Shown one piece after another: positions 48,414 to 58,909 of a stretch of 64,000 nucleotides of DNA. Position numbers and translations under genes: made by a program. The notes under the pieces were generated by a model. It was not told where the DNA came from. It ran no database searches and saw nothing but the letters and a program-made list of their open reading frames with translations. The stretch comes from Parvibaculum indicum (GTDB lineage Bacteria; Pseudomonadota; Alphaproteobacteria; Parvibaculales; Parvibaculaceae): assembly GCF_011762095.1 (NCBI RefSeq), contig NZ_JAASQO010000012.1:109827-173826 (forward strand). Reading direction: 5' to 3'. Positions within the stretch are counted from its first letter, which is position 1. Every line of letters begins with the position of its first letter.

Positions 48414-48887
48414 ATGCCCGCGCATGAGCAGAGCAGGGACGTGCCTTACAGCGCGCGCGATATGTATGCGCTGGTGGCGGACATCGCCAGCTACCCGGAT
48501 TTTCTGCCCTGGTGCAATGCCGCGCGCATCCGCAAGCGCGAGCCCGCCGGCGCCGAAATGCCGGGCGGCGAGATCGTCGTGGCCGATCTCATCGTCTCCT
48601 ACAAGCTCCTGCGCGAACAGTTCACCAGTCGCGTCCTGCTGGACCCGCGCAATCTCGCCATCGATGTCGGCTATATCAAGGGCCCCTTCAAGCACCTGAT
48701 GAACAGATGGCGCTTCGAGGAGCTGGAGGGCGGCGCCTCGCGCGTGCATTTCGAAATCGACTTCGAGTTCAAGAGCCGCATGCTTGAACGCCTGATCGGC
48801 GAGTTCTTCGACCGGGCATTGACGAAGATGATGGGCGCCTTCCTTCAGCGCGCGGACGAACTTTACGGGAACACGGCTGAAAGTTAA
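48414..48887 (+). CDS. COQ10/RatA-type START-domain protein
   Basis: A 157-residue protein of the polyketide cyclase/START superfamily. The N-terminal VPYSARDMYALVADIASYPDFLPWC and central SYKLLREQFTSRV and FEFKSRMLERL segments match the coenzyme Q-binding COQ10 family (also annotated as RatA). It probably binds a ubiquinone or its precursors and helps respiration. It follows lipA by 8 bp, a conserved pair in alphaproteobacteria. The toxin naming is not supported by context. Confidence 0.9.
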   Translation: MPAHEQSRDVPYSARDMYALVADIASYPDFLPWCNAARIRKREPAGAEMPGGEIVVADLIVSYKLLREQFTSRVLLDPRNLAIDVGYIKGPFKHLMNRWRFEELEGGASRVHFEIDFEFKSRMLERLIGEFFDRALTKMMGAFLQRADELYGNTAES

Positions 48888-48900
48888 CGCCGTTCACATC

Positions 48901-48998
48901 GGATTTCCCGTCATTGCCGGGCTTGACCCAGCAATCCAGTGCTGAGTCCGCGGCTCTGGATTGCCGCGCGCCCAGACGGACGCTCGCAATGACGTTAT
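48901..48998. repeat. Dispersed palindromic intergenic repeat, full copy
   Basis: An outer inverted repeat CGTCATTGC (48909-48917)/GCAATGACG (48986-48994) surrounds an inner one GCAATCCAG (48931-48939)/CTGGATTGC (48956-48964). It starts with the same GGATTT-CCGTCATTGC as the partial copy at 33871. It lies between coq10 and the convergent pncC and can fold into a long cruciform or act as a terminator. Confidence 0.75.
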
Positions 48999-49008
48999 AT
49001 GCCACCCC

Positions 49009-49503
49009 TCACATCATCCGCCGGACGAGATTGAGCGCCGTCTCGATGCTGTTCAGCCGAACCTCGCCGCGCCCGATATCGCCGTACCGTTCCATCTCAT
49101 GCTCCAGCCGCCGGTTCATCCGCGCCGCGCCGAAATGAACGAGGCCGACCGGCTTCATCGGCGTGCCGCCGCCGGGGCCTGCAATGCCCGTGACGGAAAT
49201 CGCGATATGCGCCCGGCTGTTGTTGAGCGCGCCTTCCGCCATGGCGCGGGCCACAGGCTCGCTCACCGCGCCGAAATCGGCGATCAGGTCGCCCGGCACG
49301 TCGAGCATTTCGCGCTTGGCCTCGTTGGAATAGACGACGAACCCGCGCTCCACCACGGCGGAAGAGCCCGCCACCTCCGTCAGCAGTCCGGCGATAAGCC
49401 CGCCCGTACAGGATTCCGCCGTTACGAGTTTCAGGCCCGCATCCTTCAGATCCCCGACCAGCAATTCCGCAAGATGAAGAAGGCGCGTGGGAAACAGGCT
49501 CAT
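49009..49503 (-). CDS. pncC: Nicotinamide-nucleotide amidohydrolase PncC (CinA C-terminal type)
   Basis: A 164-residue stand-alone CinA C-terminal domain protein that deamidates nicotinamide mononucleotide in NAD salvage. Motifs are TAESCTGGLIAG (catalytic Ser region, near residue 29), GFVVYSNEAKREML and SVTGIAGPGGGT. The large N-terminal domain of full CinA is absent, as in many proteobacteria. The ATG overlaps the pgpA stop by 4 bp. Confidence 0.93.
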   Translation of the reverse strand: MSLFPTRLLHLAELLVGDLKDAGLKLVTAESCTGGLIAGLLTEVAGSSAVVERGFVVYSNEAKREMLDVPGDLIADFGAVSEPVARAMAEGALNNSRAHIAISVTGIAGPGGGTPMKPVGLVHFGAARMNRRLEHEMERYGDIGRGEVRLNSIETALNLVRRMM

Positions 49504-50000
49504 GTCAGGCTCGCAATGGCAATGTCGATGGCGACGAATAAAAGCACGGCATAGAAGGCCGCGATCATGTCGTCGAGCATAATGCCGATTCCGCCCTTGA
49601 TGCGACCGTCCGCCCAGCTTATCGGCCAGGGTTTCACGATGTCGAAAATGCGGAAGAGCAGAAATCCGGCAAACCAGTTGAACGGCGTCACCGGCAGTGC
49701 CGACAGCACCAGCCAGAGCGCCGCGACCTCGTCCACCACGACTTCGGACGGGTCGTCGCGTCCGAGCGCCAGCGTATATCGCTGCGAGCTCCATATCCCC
49801 ACCGCGAACAGCGCGACGCCCGCGAGCGCCAGCCAGAGCGCGCCGCCGAGCCACCAGATCAGCAGGGCGAAGGGCATCGCCGCCACCGATCCCCATGTGC
49901 CGGGCGCCTTGGGCAGAAGGCCGCTGCCGAACCAAGTGGAGATCAGCACCACCGGATGGCTGAAGGAAAGTCCCCGGGGCGGGCTGGTCAGTTGCACCAT
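49500..50000 (-). CDS. pgpA: Phosphatidylglycerophosphatase A
   Basis: A 166-residue membrane phosphatase making phosphatidylglycerol. Motifs are STWFGSGLLPKAPGTWGS at the N-terminus, the acidic DDPSEVVVDEVAALW site, NWFAGFLLFRIFDIVKPWP and a C-terminal GGIGIMLDDMIAA. All are typical of PgpA. The ATG at 50000 is chosen for its GAGGGA site; a TTG 14 codons upstream would overlap ispDF. It lies 19 bp after ispDF. Confidence 0.94.
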   Translation of the reverse strand: MVQLTSPPRGLSFSHPVVLISTWFGSGLLPKAPGTWGSVAAMPFALLIWWLGGALWLALAGVALFAVGIWSSQRYTLALGRDDPSEVVVDEVAALWLVLSALPVTPFNWFAGFLLFRIFDIVKPWPISWADGRIKGGIGIMLDDMIAAFYAVLLFVAIDIAIASLT

Positions 50001-50019
50001 AAGCGGTCCCTCGTCCTCG

Positions 50020-51177
50020 TCAGCGGAAACGAAGCGTGGCAACGGCCTGCGCGGCGATGCCTTCTCCGCGCCCGGTAAATCCGAGCCCTTCCGTCGTCGT
50101 CGCCTTCACGCTGACCCGTTCCGGCCCGATCCGCAAGATGTCCGATATGCGCTCGCGCATGGCGTCCGCATGGGGTCCGATCTTCGGCTTCTCGCAAATG
50201 AGCGTCAGGTCCACATGCGTAACCGTCGCGCCCGCCTCATCGGCGAGCCTGGCCGCGTGAGCGAGAAAGAGATCCGACGACGCCCCCTTCCATTGGGGGT
50301 CGGAGGGCGGAAAATGCCGGCCGATATCGCCCTGCGCGATGGCGCCCAGAATGGCGTCGGTAATGGCGTGCAACCCGGCATCGGCATCGGAATGTCCCAG
50401 AAGGCCCTGGCTGTGCGCCACCTTCACCCCGCACAGCATCACATGATCGCCGGGGCCGAAGCGATGCACGTCGAAGCCCTGGCCGGTGCGATATTCGCCC
50501 GTCCCGGCAATCGTGCTGCTTGCCCGCATCAGATCCTCCGCGCTTGTGATCTTGAAATTGTCTTCATCGCCCGGCACCACCGCGACGTCGATCCCGGCGG
50601 CCGCCGCCACGGCCACATCGTCCGTATAGGATGCATTACCTCCGTCGCGGGCGGCGCGATGCGCGGCAAGGATGGAAGGGTAGTGAAACGCCTGCGGCGT
50701 CTGCGCGCGCCACAGGCCGTCGCGCGGAACGGCATCGCCTGCAAGCCCGTCATGCGAGCGGCGCAGCGTGTCGGCGACCGGCAGGCCGGGCATCGCGCCG
50801 CGATGCGTCTGAAGCGCCTCGATCGTATCGTCGATCAGCCGCGCGGAAACGAAAGGGCGCGCGCCGTCGTGAATGAGCACGGCATCGGGCGCCTCGCTCT
50901 CCAGCGCCTCCAGCCCGCGCAGCACGGAGGCCTGCCGCGTGTCGCCCCCCGTAACGGGCGGGAGGAGGCCGGAAAGCCCGGCAGCGGCCTCCTCGAAGGC
51001 GTCCCGGTCGTCCGGATGGATGACGGTCAGCACAGCCTCGACCCCCGGGTGCCCTGCAAAGCGACGCAGCGTGTGCCGCAACACCGGCTCGCCGCCCAGA
51101 TCGCGAAACTGCTTGGGCGCGCCCGGCCCGGCCCGGCTGCCCCGGCCGGCGGCCACGATGAGAGCGACAATCTTCAT
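50020..51177 (-). CDS. ispDF: Bifunctional IspD/IspF (MEP isoprenoid pathway)
   Basis: A 385-residue fusion. Residues 1-225 are IspD (MEP cytidylyltransferase) with [17 protein letters not shown] and HDGARPFVS. Residues 227-385 are IspF (MECDP synthase) with [10 protein letters not shown], the zinc His/Asp, [12 protein letters not shown] and the C-terminal [14 protein letters not shown]. Fusing non-consecutive steps is characteristic of alphaproteobacteria and some epsilonproteobacteria. It is divergent from dusB, with a 10-bp inverted repeat between. Confidence 0.96.
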   Translation of the reverse strand: MKIVALIVAAGRGSRAGPGAPKQFRDLGGEPVLRHTLRRFAGHPGVEAVLTVIHPDDRDAFEEAAAGLSGLLPPVTGGDTRQASVLRGLEALESEAPDAVLIHDGARPFVSARLIDDTIEALQTHRGAMPGLPVADTLRRSHDGLAGDAVPRDGLWRAQTPQAFHYPSILAAHRAARDGGNASYTDDVAVAAAAGIDVAVVPGDEDNFKITSAEDLMRASSTIAGTGEYRTGQGFDVHRFGPGDHVMLCGVKVAHSQGLLGHSDADAGLHAITDAILGAIAQGDIGRHFPPSDPQWKGASSDLFLAHAARLADEAGATVTHVDLTLICEKPKIGPHADAMRERISDILRIGPERVSVKATTTEGLGFTGRGEGIAAQAVATLRFR

Positions 51178-51230
51178 AATCCACCCTCAAATCGTGCCCT
51201 GTTGGAGGCAGGTGTGGAAAACTGCTCATG

Positions 51231-51265
51231 ATTTCGGCAAATATCGCGAATTTTCTTGCCGAAAT
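51231..51265. promoter_or_regulatory. 10-bp inverted repeat between ispDF and dusB
   Basis: ATTTCGGCAA (51231-51240) and TTGCCGAAAT (51256-51265) are perfect complements separated by 15 nt of AT-rich sequence. It sits in the middle of the 144-bp divergent promoter region, so it is a candidate operator affecting one or both directions. Confidence 0.5.
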
Positions 51266-51321
51266 GCCCTCGCAAGGGTAGCTTGTCAAAAAAATGTGCA
51301 GTCAAACTTGGTGCCTAAATT

Positions 51322-52341
51322 TTGAACATAGAGATTGCGTCTCATAGTCTCTCGTCGCGTGTCCTTCTGGCGCCAATGGCCGGTATCACCGATTTGCCGT
51401 TCCGTCGCGTCGCGGCGCGCTGCGGCGCCGGGCTGGTCGTTTCCGAGATGGTCGCCAGCGATCAGCTCGTGCAGGAAAGGCCGGATGTCGTGCGGCGGGC
51501 AAGTGGCGCGGGCGAGTTCTCTCCCCTTGTTATTCAGTTGGCGGGCCGCGAGGCGCATTGGATGGCCGAAGGCGCCAGAATGGCCGAAGCGGCCGGCGCA
51601 GACATTATCGATATTAACATGGGCTGTCCCGCCAAACAGGTCACGAGCGGCTTGTCCGGCTCCGCCCTGATGCGCGATCTGGACCATGCGCTGACGCTGG
51701 TGGAAGCGACGGTCAATGCGGTCTCGGTCCCCGTCACCCTGAAGATGCGGACGGGCTGGGACGACAGCAGCCGCAACGCGCCGGAGCTGGCCCGCGGGGC
51801 CGAGGCCGCGGGCGTCCGGATGCTGACCGTGCACGGGCGGACGCGCTGCCAGTTCTACAAGGGCCGCGCGGACTGGAATTTCATCGCCGAGGTCAAGAAG
51901 GCCGTCACGGTGCCCGTCATCGCCAATGGCGACGTGCTGACCTGCGAGGACGCGAAGGCGATCCTGGCGGCAAGCGGCGCCGACGGCGTGATGGTCGGGC
52001 GGGGCGCGCAGGGCCGTCCCTGGTTCCTGCGTCAAGCCGGCCATTATCTGGAGACGGGCGAAAAACTGCCCGATCCCGGTTGGGCCGAGCAGGGCGGGAT
52101 CGTCCTCTCCCATTATCGCGACATGCTGGAGCACTATGAGGGCGCGCATGGCGCGCGTCTCGCGCGCAAGCATCTCGTCTGGTACCTCGAAGCGGCGTCC
52201 CGCGCCTTCCCGGAGGAAGCCATGGCGCTGCGCCGCCGCATCGTGCGCATGGACGATCCCGAGGAAGTGTTGGGCGAGCTGGCTCGCTTTTACGAGTTCG
52301 CGGCCGAAGCCGAACCGGTCGCCAAGCGGGAGGCTGCGTAA
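51322..52341 (+). CDS. dusB: tRNA-dihydrouridine synthase (DusB/NifR3 type)
   Basis: A 339-residue flavoenzyme reducing uridines in tRNA. Motifs are [29 protein letters not shown] (catalytic Cys near residue 102), [19 protein letters not shown] and IANGDVLT...[14 protein letters not shown]. The start is taken as TTG at 51322, since no ATG or GTG in frame would keep the first beta strand; no clear ribosome-binding site is seen. It overlaps ntrB by one base and is the classical nifR3 upstream of ntrBC. Confidence 0.95.
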   Translation: MNIEIASHSLSSRVLLAPMAGITDLPFRRVAARCGAGLVVSEMVASDQLVQERPDVVRRASGAGEFSPLVIQLAGREAHWMAEGARMAEAAGADIIDINMGCPAKQVTSGLSGSALMRDLDHALTLVEATVNAVSVPVTLKMRTGWDDSSRNAPELARGAEAAGVRMLTVHGRTRCQFYKGRADWNFIAEVKKAVTVPVIANGDVLTCEDAKAILAASGADGVMVGRGAQGRPWFLRQAGHYLETGEKLPDPGWAEQGGIVLSHYRDMLEHYEGAHGARLARKHLVWYLEAASRAFPEEAMALRRRIVRMDDPEEVLGELARFYEFAAEAEPVAKREAA

Positions 52342-53480
52342 TGTCTCAGGCCGTCAAGTCCCCCTCGTCGAGCATGCCGCCCGAGGCCGCGGTCATTCTC
52401 AAGGCGATGCCGCATCCGGTCATCCTGATCGATAGCAACCAGCACATCGAATATGTGAACGACAGCGCGCAGGAATTCTTCGCCTCCAGCTCGGCCCTGC
52501 TCGAAGGGCACCGGCTCGACGAGATCATCGCCTTCGGCAGCCCGGTTCTCTCGCTGATCGAACAGGTTCTGGACCGGGGCGTGTCGGTCAATGAATACGG
52601 CGTGGAAATTTCGAGCCCGCGCTTCGGCGAGCGTCAGGTCGACATTCAGGTCTCGCCCATGGTCGAGTATCCGGGGCACTGTCTGTTGCTGCTTCAGGTT
52701 CGCACCATGGCGCAGAAGATGGACCGGCAGTTGACCCATCGCGGCGCGGCGCGCTCTGTCACGGGCATGGCGGCCATTCTGGCGCATGAGATCAAGAACC
52801 CGTTGTCGGGCATTCGCGGCGCGGCCCAGCTTTTGGAAATTTCGGGCACCGCCGACGACAAGGCGCTGACGCGCCTTATCTGCGACGAGACGGACCGCAT
52901 CTGCAAACTCGTCGACCGGATGGAAGTCTTCTCCGACGAGCGTCCCGTGCCGCGCGAGCCGGTGAATATCCATCTCGTGCTCGGCCATGTGAAGCAGCTC
53001 GCGCAGACCGGCTTTGCCAGCAATGTGAAGATCGCCGAGGAATACGATCCCTCGCTGCCGCCGGTTCTGGGCGACAAGGACCAGCTCATCCAGGTTTTCC
53101 TGAATCTCGTGAAGAACGCCGCCGAGGCGATCGACCGCGCCGACGGCGAAATCACGCTGACCACGGCCTATCGCCCCGGCGTGCGCCTTTCCATGCCGGG
53201 CAGCCGCGACCGGGTGAGCCTGCCGCTTGAAATTTGCGTGATCGACAACGGATCGGGCGTTCCCGACGATCTGGTGGAACATCTGTTCGATCCCTTCGTG
53301 ACGACCAAGTCCTCGGGAACGGGGCTCGGGCTTGCTCTGGTCGCCAAGATCGTCGGCGATCATGGCGGCATCATCGAATGCGAGAACCAGCCGCATGGCG
53401 CGCTCTTCCGCGTTTTGATGCCGATGCATTCGGGAGGCGTTCCCGCCGCTATCGAACACGACGAGGAGGGGATGCCGTAA
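52341..53480 (+). CDS. ntrB: Nitrogen regulation sensor kinase NtrB
   Basis: A 379-residue soluble kinase: a PAS domain (about 22-130), HisKA with His149 ([16 protein letters not shown]), and an ATPase domain with [20 protein letters not shown] and GTGLGLALV. It controls NtrC phosphorylation in response to PII protein and so to nitrogen status. The start overlaps the dusB stop (TAATG). ntrC follows 49 bp later. Confidence 0.96.
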   Translation: MSQAVKSPSSSMPPEAAVILKAMPHPVILIDSNQHIEYVNDSAQEFFASSSALLEGHRLDEIIAFGSPVLSLIEQVLDRGVSVNEYGVEISSPRFGERQVDIQVSPMVEYPGHCLLLLQVRTMAQKMDRQLTHRGAARSVTGMAAILAHEIKNPLSGIRGAAQLLEISGTADDKALTRLICDETDRICKLVDRMEVFSDERPVPREPVNIHLVLGHVKQLAQTGFASNVKIAEEYDPSLPPVLGDKDQLIQVFLNLVKNAAEAIDRADGEITLTTAYRPGVRLSMPGSRDRVSLPLEICVIDNGSGVPDDLVEHLFDPFVTTKSSGTGLGLALVAKIVGDHGGIIECENQPHGALFRVLMPMHSGGVPAAIEHDEEGMP

Positions 53481-53529
53481 GGCATTTCAACAAGCGCTTT
53501 AAAAAAGCGTTCCGTAAACGGAGTATATT

Positions 53530-54972
<1,443 letters not shown>

Positions 54973-55134
54973 ACTTCACGTCATGGTGATGTAATACAGC
55001 CACAATGTGGTTGATCGGACGCGATTGGCGAGACAATATCGTCCGGCGGCACACAGGGTGCGTGGCGTATTAGGCACAGCGGAACCTGGCGCGGCGCATC
55101 GGCGCCGTCGGAAACCGGCCTGCGGGAACGTGAC

Positions 55135-57492
55135 ATGACCTCTACATTCGATGCGGGCAAGGTCGGGGCCGACTGGTTCAAGGCCGTTGAGAGCCGGATG
55201 TGGCGCATAATGGCGCGGCGCGGCTTTTCCACCGTGTTCGCCGTGGGGCTTGTCATCCTGGCGATCGTCCTCGGCGCCTTCACCTATATGCTGCTGACGG
55301 GGCTGACCCCGTTCAAGCCCAGCGAAGGCCTCATCATCACCCTGCTGATCGCCAATCTGGCGATCGTCCTGCTGCTGTTCGCGCTCATCTGCTGGCGCAT
55401 CATCCGCATCATCATGGCCCGCGTCAGCGGCACGGCGGGCGCGAAGCTGCATGCCCGGCTGGTGACGATGTTCGTCCTGGTGGCGGTGATGCCGGCCATC
55501 ATCGTGGCCGTCTTCGCGGGCGTGACGCTCAATCGCGGCCTCGACCGCTGGTTCTCCGACCGCTTGCAGCTCGTCATTTCCAACGCCCAGTCGGTCGCCG
55601 AAGCCTATATGAACGAGCACGACCATGTGCTGCGCGGCGACGTGCTGGCCATGGCGACCGACCTCGACCGCGCGGCCCCCTATGTCGCGGGCAATCCCCA
55701 GCGCCTGCAAAAGCTCGTCGCCGCGCAGGCGGTCCTGCGCTCGCTCCCCTCCGCCTATGTGGTCAATTCCGGCGGCCGCATCCTGGCCAAGGCGGTGGCC
55801 GGCATGGCGCCGGAAATCGGCATGCCCACCGGCGAGCAGATGAACCGCGCCGATCAGGGCGAGGCGGTGCTCATCACCGTGCAGGACGAAAACCAGATCC
55901 GCGCCCTGGTGAAGCTCAACGCCTATCAGGACGCCTATCTCTATGTCGCGCGCGTCGTGGACGCCAAGGTGCTGCGCCATCTGGCCCAGTCGCGCGAGGC
56001 GGTCAGCGAATATGAGGATCTGGAGAAGCGCCGCTTCACCTTCCAGATTACCTTCGCGCTCATCTATGTCGCCGTGGCGCTCATCACGTTGCTGGCCGCC
56101 ATCTGGCTCGGCCTCTGGGCGGCGAACCGCATCGTGGAGCCCATTTCGCGCCTCGTGCGGGCCTCCGAGCGCGTGCGCGAGGGCGATCTGGCGACCCGCG
56201 TCGAGATGGAAGGCACCGGCGACGAGATCGACGATCTTTCCAACTCCTTCAACCGCATGACGAGCCAGCTCGAAGGTCAGCGTACCGAGCTTGTGGCCGC
56301 CAACCACCAGCTCGACCAGCGCAGCCAGTTCACAGAGGCCGTGCTCTCCGGCGTCAGCGCGGGCGTGCTCGGCCTCGACAATGAAGGCCATATCACCCTT
56401 GCCAACCGCGCCGCGCTGCGCTTCTTCGGCAAGACGGCGGACGAGATGATCGGCCGCGACATCATGGTGGCCGTGCCGGAAATGTACGGCGCCGTCGCCG
56501 ATGCGCGCGCTTACCCCGAGCGCACGGCGCATCGCCAGGTCGTCCTCCTCCAGAGCGGTCAGGAACGCACCCTCAATATTCGCGTGACGCGCGAAATGAC
56601 CGGCAGCGGGCAGGGCGGTTTCGTCCTTACCTTCGACGACATCACCGAACTGGTCCACGCCCAGCGTACCGCCGCCTGGGCGGATGTGGCGCGCCGCATC
56701 GCCCATGAGATCAAGAACCCGCTGACCCCCATTCAATTGTCGGCGGAGCGCATCCGGCGCAAATACGGCAAGGAAATCACCACCGACCCGGAAATCTTCG
56801 AGCAATGCACCTCGACGATCATCCGTCAGGTCAACGACATCGGCCGCATGGTGGACGAGTTCTCCTCCTTCGCGCGCATGCCCTCGGCCATGATAAAGAC
56901 GGTCGACCTCAACGAAGTGTTGCGTCAGGCCGTCTTCCTGCAGCGCGTGGCCAATTCCGACATCGACTACACCCTCAACCTGCCGGAGACCTCGGCCCTG
57001 CTGGAATGCGACGGACGTCTGGTGAGCCAGGCCCTCACCAACATTCTGAAGAATGCGGCGGAAGCCATTCGCGGCCACGATGCCGAGGACGACGAGGAAG
57101 AGGGCGAGGACGGCGCGGCGGAAAGCGGAGCCGATAAAAAGCAGATCGGCCGCATCGACGTCGTGCTGTCCGCGGAGCCCGAACACATCGTAATCCAGGT
57201 GACGGATTCAGGATGCGGCCTTCCCGAGACGGACAGGAGGCGTCTGACCGAGCCCTATATGACGACGCGGGCCAAGGGCACCGGCCTCGGCCTCGCAATC
57301 GTGAACAAGGTAATGGAAGACCATGGCGGGCAGCTGGAGCTGGACGATGCGCCGGCTGCCGAGGGATGGGAAAGCGGCGCGCGGATTACGCTTCGTTTCC
57401 CGCGTCAGCGCAAATCGGCCGACGGAGAAAACAACACCGACGACGCGGCCGGCAGGGAAGAAGTAAAGGAAGAGGCGGTCAATGGCGTCTGA
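55135..57492 (+). CDS. ntrY: Transmembrane sensor kinase NtrY
   Basis: A 785-residue kinase with transmembrane helices near the N-terminus (about 38-65, 78-100 and 120-145), a long periplasmic region, another helix near residue 310, a HAMP domain (330-385), a PAS domain (395-500), HisKA with His524 ([17 protein letters not shown]) and an ATPase domain. An acidic insert (DDEEEGEDGAAES) interrupts the ATPase domain near residue 650. It pairs with NtrX and is linked to nitrogen, redox or envelope signals in alphaproteobacteria. The 162 bp after ntrC contain a CCACA-A-TGTGG palindrome and room for a promoter. It overlaps ntrX by 11 bp. Confidence 0.95.
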   Translation: MTSTFDAGKVGADWFKAVESRMWRIMARRGFSTVFAVGLVILAIVLGAFTYMLLTGLTPFKPSEGLIITLLIANLAIVLLLFALICWRIIRIIMARVSGTAGAKLHARLVTMFVLVAVMPAIIVAVFAGVTLNRGLDRWFSDRLQLVISNAQSVAEAYMNEHDHVLRGDVLAMATDLDRAAPYVAGNPQRLQKLVAAQAVLRSLPSAYVVNSGGRILAKAVAGMAPEIGMPTGEQMNRADQGEAVLITVQDENQIRALVKLNAYQDAYLYVARVVDAKVLRHLAQSREAVSEYEDLEKRRFTFQITFALIYVAVALITLLAAIWLGLWAANRIVEPISRLVRASERVREGDLATRVEMEGTGDEIDDLSNSFNRMTSQLEGQRTELVAANHQLDQRSQFTEAVLSGVSAGVLGLDNEGHITLANRAALRFFGKTADEMIGRDIMVAVPEMYGAVADARAYPERTAHRQVVLLQSGQERTLNIRVTREMTGSGQGGFVLTFDDITELVHAQRTAAWADVARRIAHEIKNPLTPIQLSAERIRRKYGKEITTDPEIFEQCTSTIIRQVNDIGRMVDEFSSFARMPSAMIKTVDLNEVLRQAVFLQRVANSDIDYTLNLPETSALLECDGRLVSQALTNILKNAAEAIRGHDAEDDEEEGEDGAAESGADKKQIGRIDVVLSAEPEHIVIQVTDSGCGLPETDRRRLTEPYMTTRAKGTGLGLAIVNKVMEDHGGQLELDDAPAAEGWESGARITLRFPRQRKSADGENNTDDAAGREEVKEEAVNGV

Positions 57493-58870
57493 TATTCTGA
57501 TTGTCGATGACGAAGCGGATATCCGGGAACTCGTTTCCGGCATATTGAACGACGAGGGATATACGACCCGTATGGCGGGGGACGGCGACAGCGCGCTCGC
57601 CGCCATCGAGGCGCGGCTGCCCGGTCTTGTCATTCTGGACATCTGGTTGCAGGGGTCGCGGCTCGACGGGCTGGAACTGCTCGACATCATCCGCGAGCGT
57701 CATCCGGACCTGCCGGTCGTCATCATCTCCGGCCACGGCAATGTCGAAACGGCCGTCTCCGCGATCAAGAAAGGCGCTTATGATTTCGTCGAAAAGCCCT
57801 TCAAGGCGGACCGGCTCATCCTGATCGTGCGGCGCGCCATCGAGGCCTACCGCCTGCGCCGCGAAAACGACGAGCTGCGCAATCGCGTCGGCGACGACAT
57901 GACCATGATCGGCTTCTCGCCCGCGATAGGTCAGGTTCGCCAGACCATCGACAAGGTCGCGCCGACCAACAGCCGCGTCCTGATTACGGGGCCGTCCGGC
58001 GCCGGCAAGGAAGTCGTCGCGCGGCTGCTGCACGGGCGCTCGCGCCGCGCCGGCCACGCCTTCGTTGCCTTGAACGCAGCCAATATGGCGCCTGAACGCA
58101 TGGAGGAAGAGCTTTTCGGCACCGAGGCCTCCGCCTCGGGCCCGCGCAAGGTCGGCGTTTTCGAACAGGCCCATGGCGGAACGCTCTTTCTGGACGAAGT
58201 CGCCGAAATGCCGCTGGAGACGCAGAGCAAGATCCTGCGCGTGCTTGTCGATCAGACTTTCGAGCGTGTCGGCGGGTCGCAGCGTGTGAAGGTCGATGTC
58301 CGCGTCGTCTCTTCCTCCAGCCGCGATCTCGCGGAGGAAATCGCCAAGGCCCGGTTCCGCGAAGACCTCTACCACAGGCTGAATGTCGTGCCGATCCATG
58401 TGCCCTCGCTGTCGAGCCGCCGGGAAGATATTCCGTTTCTTGTCGAATATTTCATGGCGCAGGTGTCCAAGGCGACGGGCCTTCCGCCGCGCCGCGTCTC
58501 CGACGATGCGATGGCGGCACTCCAGTCGCATGACTGGCCGGGCAATGTCCGCCAGTTGCGCAACAATGTGGAGCGCATGCTCATCCTCACCTCCGGCGAT
58601 TCCAATGCCGTGATCTCGACCGATATGCTGCCGGCGGAAGTCAGTTCCTCCTCGCAAATGTCGGTCAGCGGCACGGGCGGCGAACATATCATGGCGCTGC
58701 CCCTGCGCGAGGCGCGGGAAACCTTCGAGCGCGAATATCTGATTGCGCAGATCAGCCGTTTCGGGGGAAATATCTCGCGTACCGCCGCCTTTATCGGTAT
58801 GGAGCGGTCGGCGCTGCACCGGAAGCTGAAATCGCTGGGTGTGGCAACATCGAACAGGCAGGAAGCCTGA
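57482..58870 (+). CDS. ntrX: Response regulator NtrX
   Basis: A 462-residue NtrC-family regulator: receiver with Asp53 (ILDIWLQG), AAA+ domain with Walker A GPSGAGKE, and a C-terminal Fis-like helix-turn-helix (FIGMERSALHRKLKSLG). Where NtrC has HEKGAFTGA, this protein reads TEASASGPRKVG: the sigma-54-contacting GAFTGA loop is missing and the region is shorter. So it probably does not activate sigma-54 promoters and may act as a repressor or sigma-70 regulator. Its start lies inside the end of ntrY, a strong coupling signal. Confidence 0.95.
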   Translation: MASDILIVDDEADIRELVSGILNDEGYTTRMAGDGDSALAAIEARLPGLVILDIWLQGSRLDGLELLDIIRERHPDLPVVIISGHGNVETAVSAIKKGAYDFVEKPFKADRLILIVRRAIEAYRLRRENDELRNRVGDDMTMIGFSPAIGQVRQTIDKVAPTNSRVLITGPSGAGKEVVARLLHGRSRRAGHAFVALNAANMAPERMEEELFGTEASASGPRKVGVFEQAHGGTLFLDEVAEMPLETQSKILRVLVDQTFERVGGSQRVKVDVRVVSSSSRDLAEEIAKARFREDLYHRLNVVPIHVPSLSSRREDIPFLVEYFMAQVSKATGLPPRRVSDDAMAALQSHDWPGNVRQLRNNVERMLILTSGDSNAVISTDMLPAEVSSSSQMSVSGTGGEHIMALPLREARETFEREYLIAQISRFGGNISRTAAFIGMERSALHRKLKSLGVATSNRQEA

Positions 58871-58909
58871 GACAACTCAAGATACAGCGCCCACTAAAAG
58901 GCCGGAAAA

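Noticed and set aside
48414..48887. Calling the COQ10-like gene a ribosome-targeting RatA toxin
   Set aside because: There is no antitoxin partner, and the lipA-coq10 context favours the ubiquinone-binding role.
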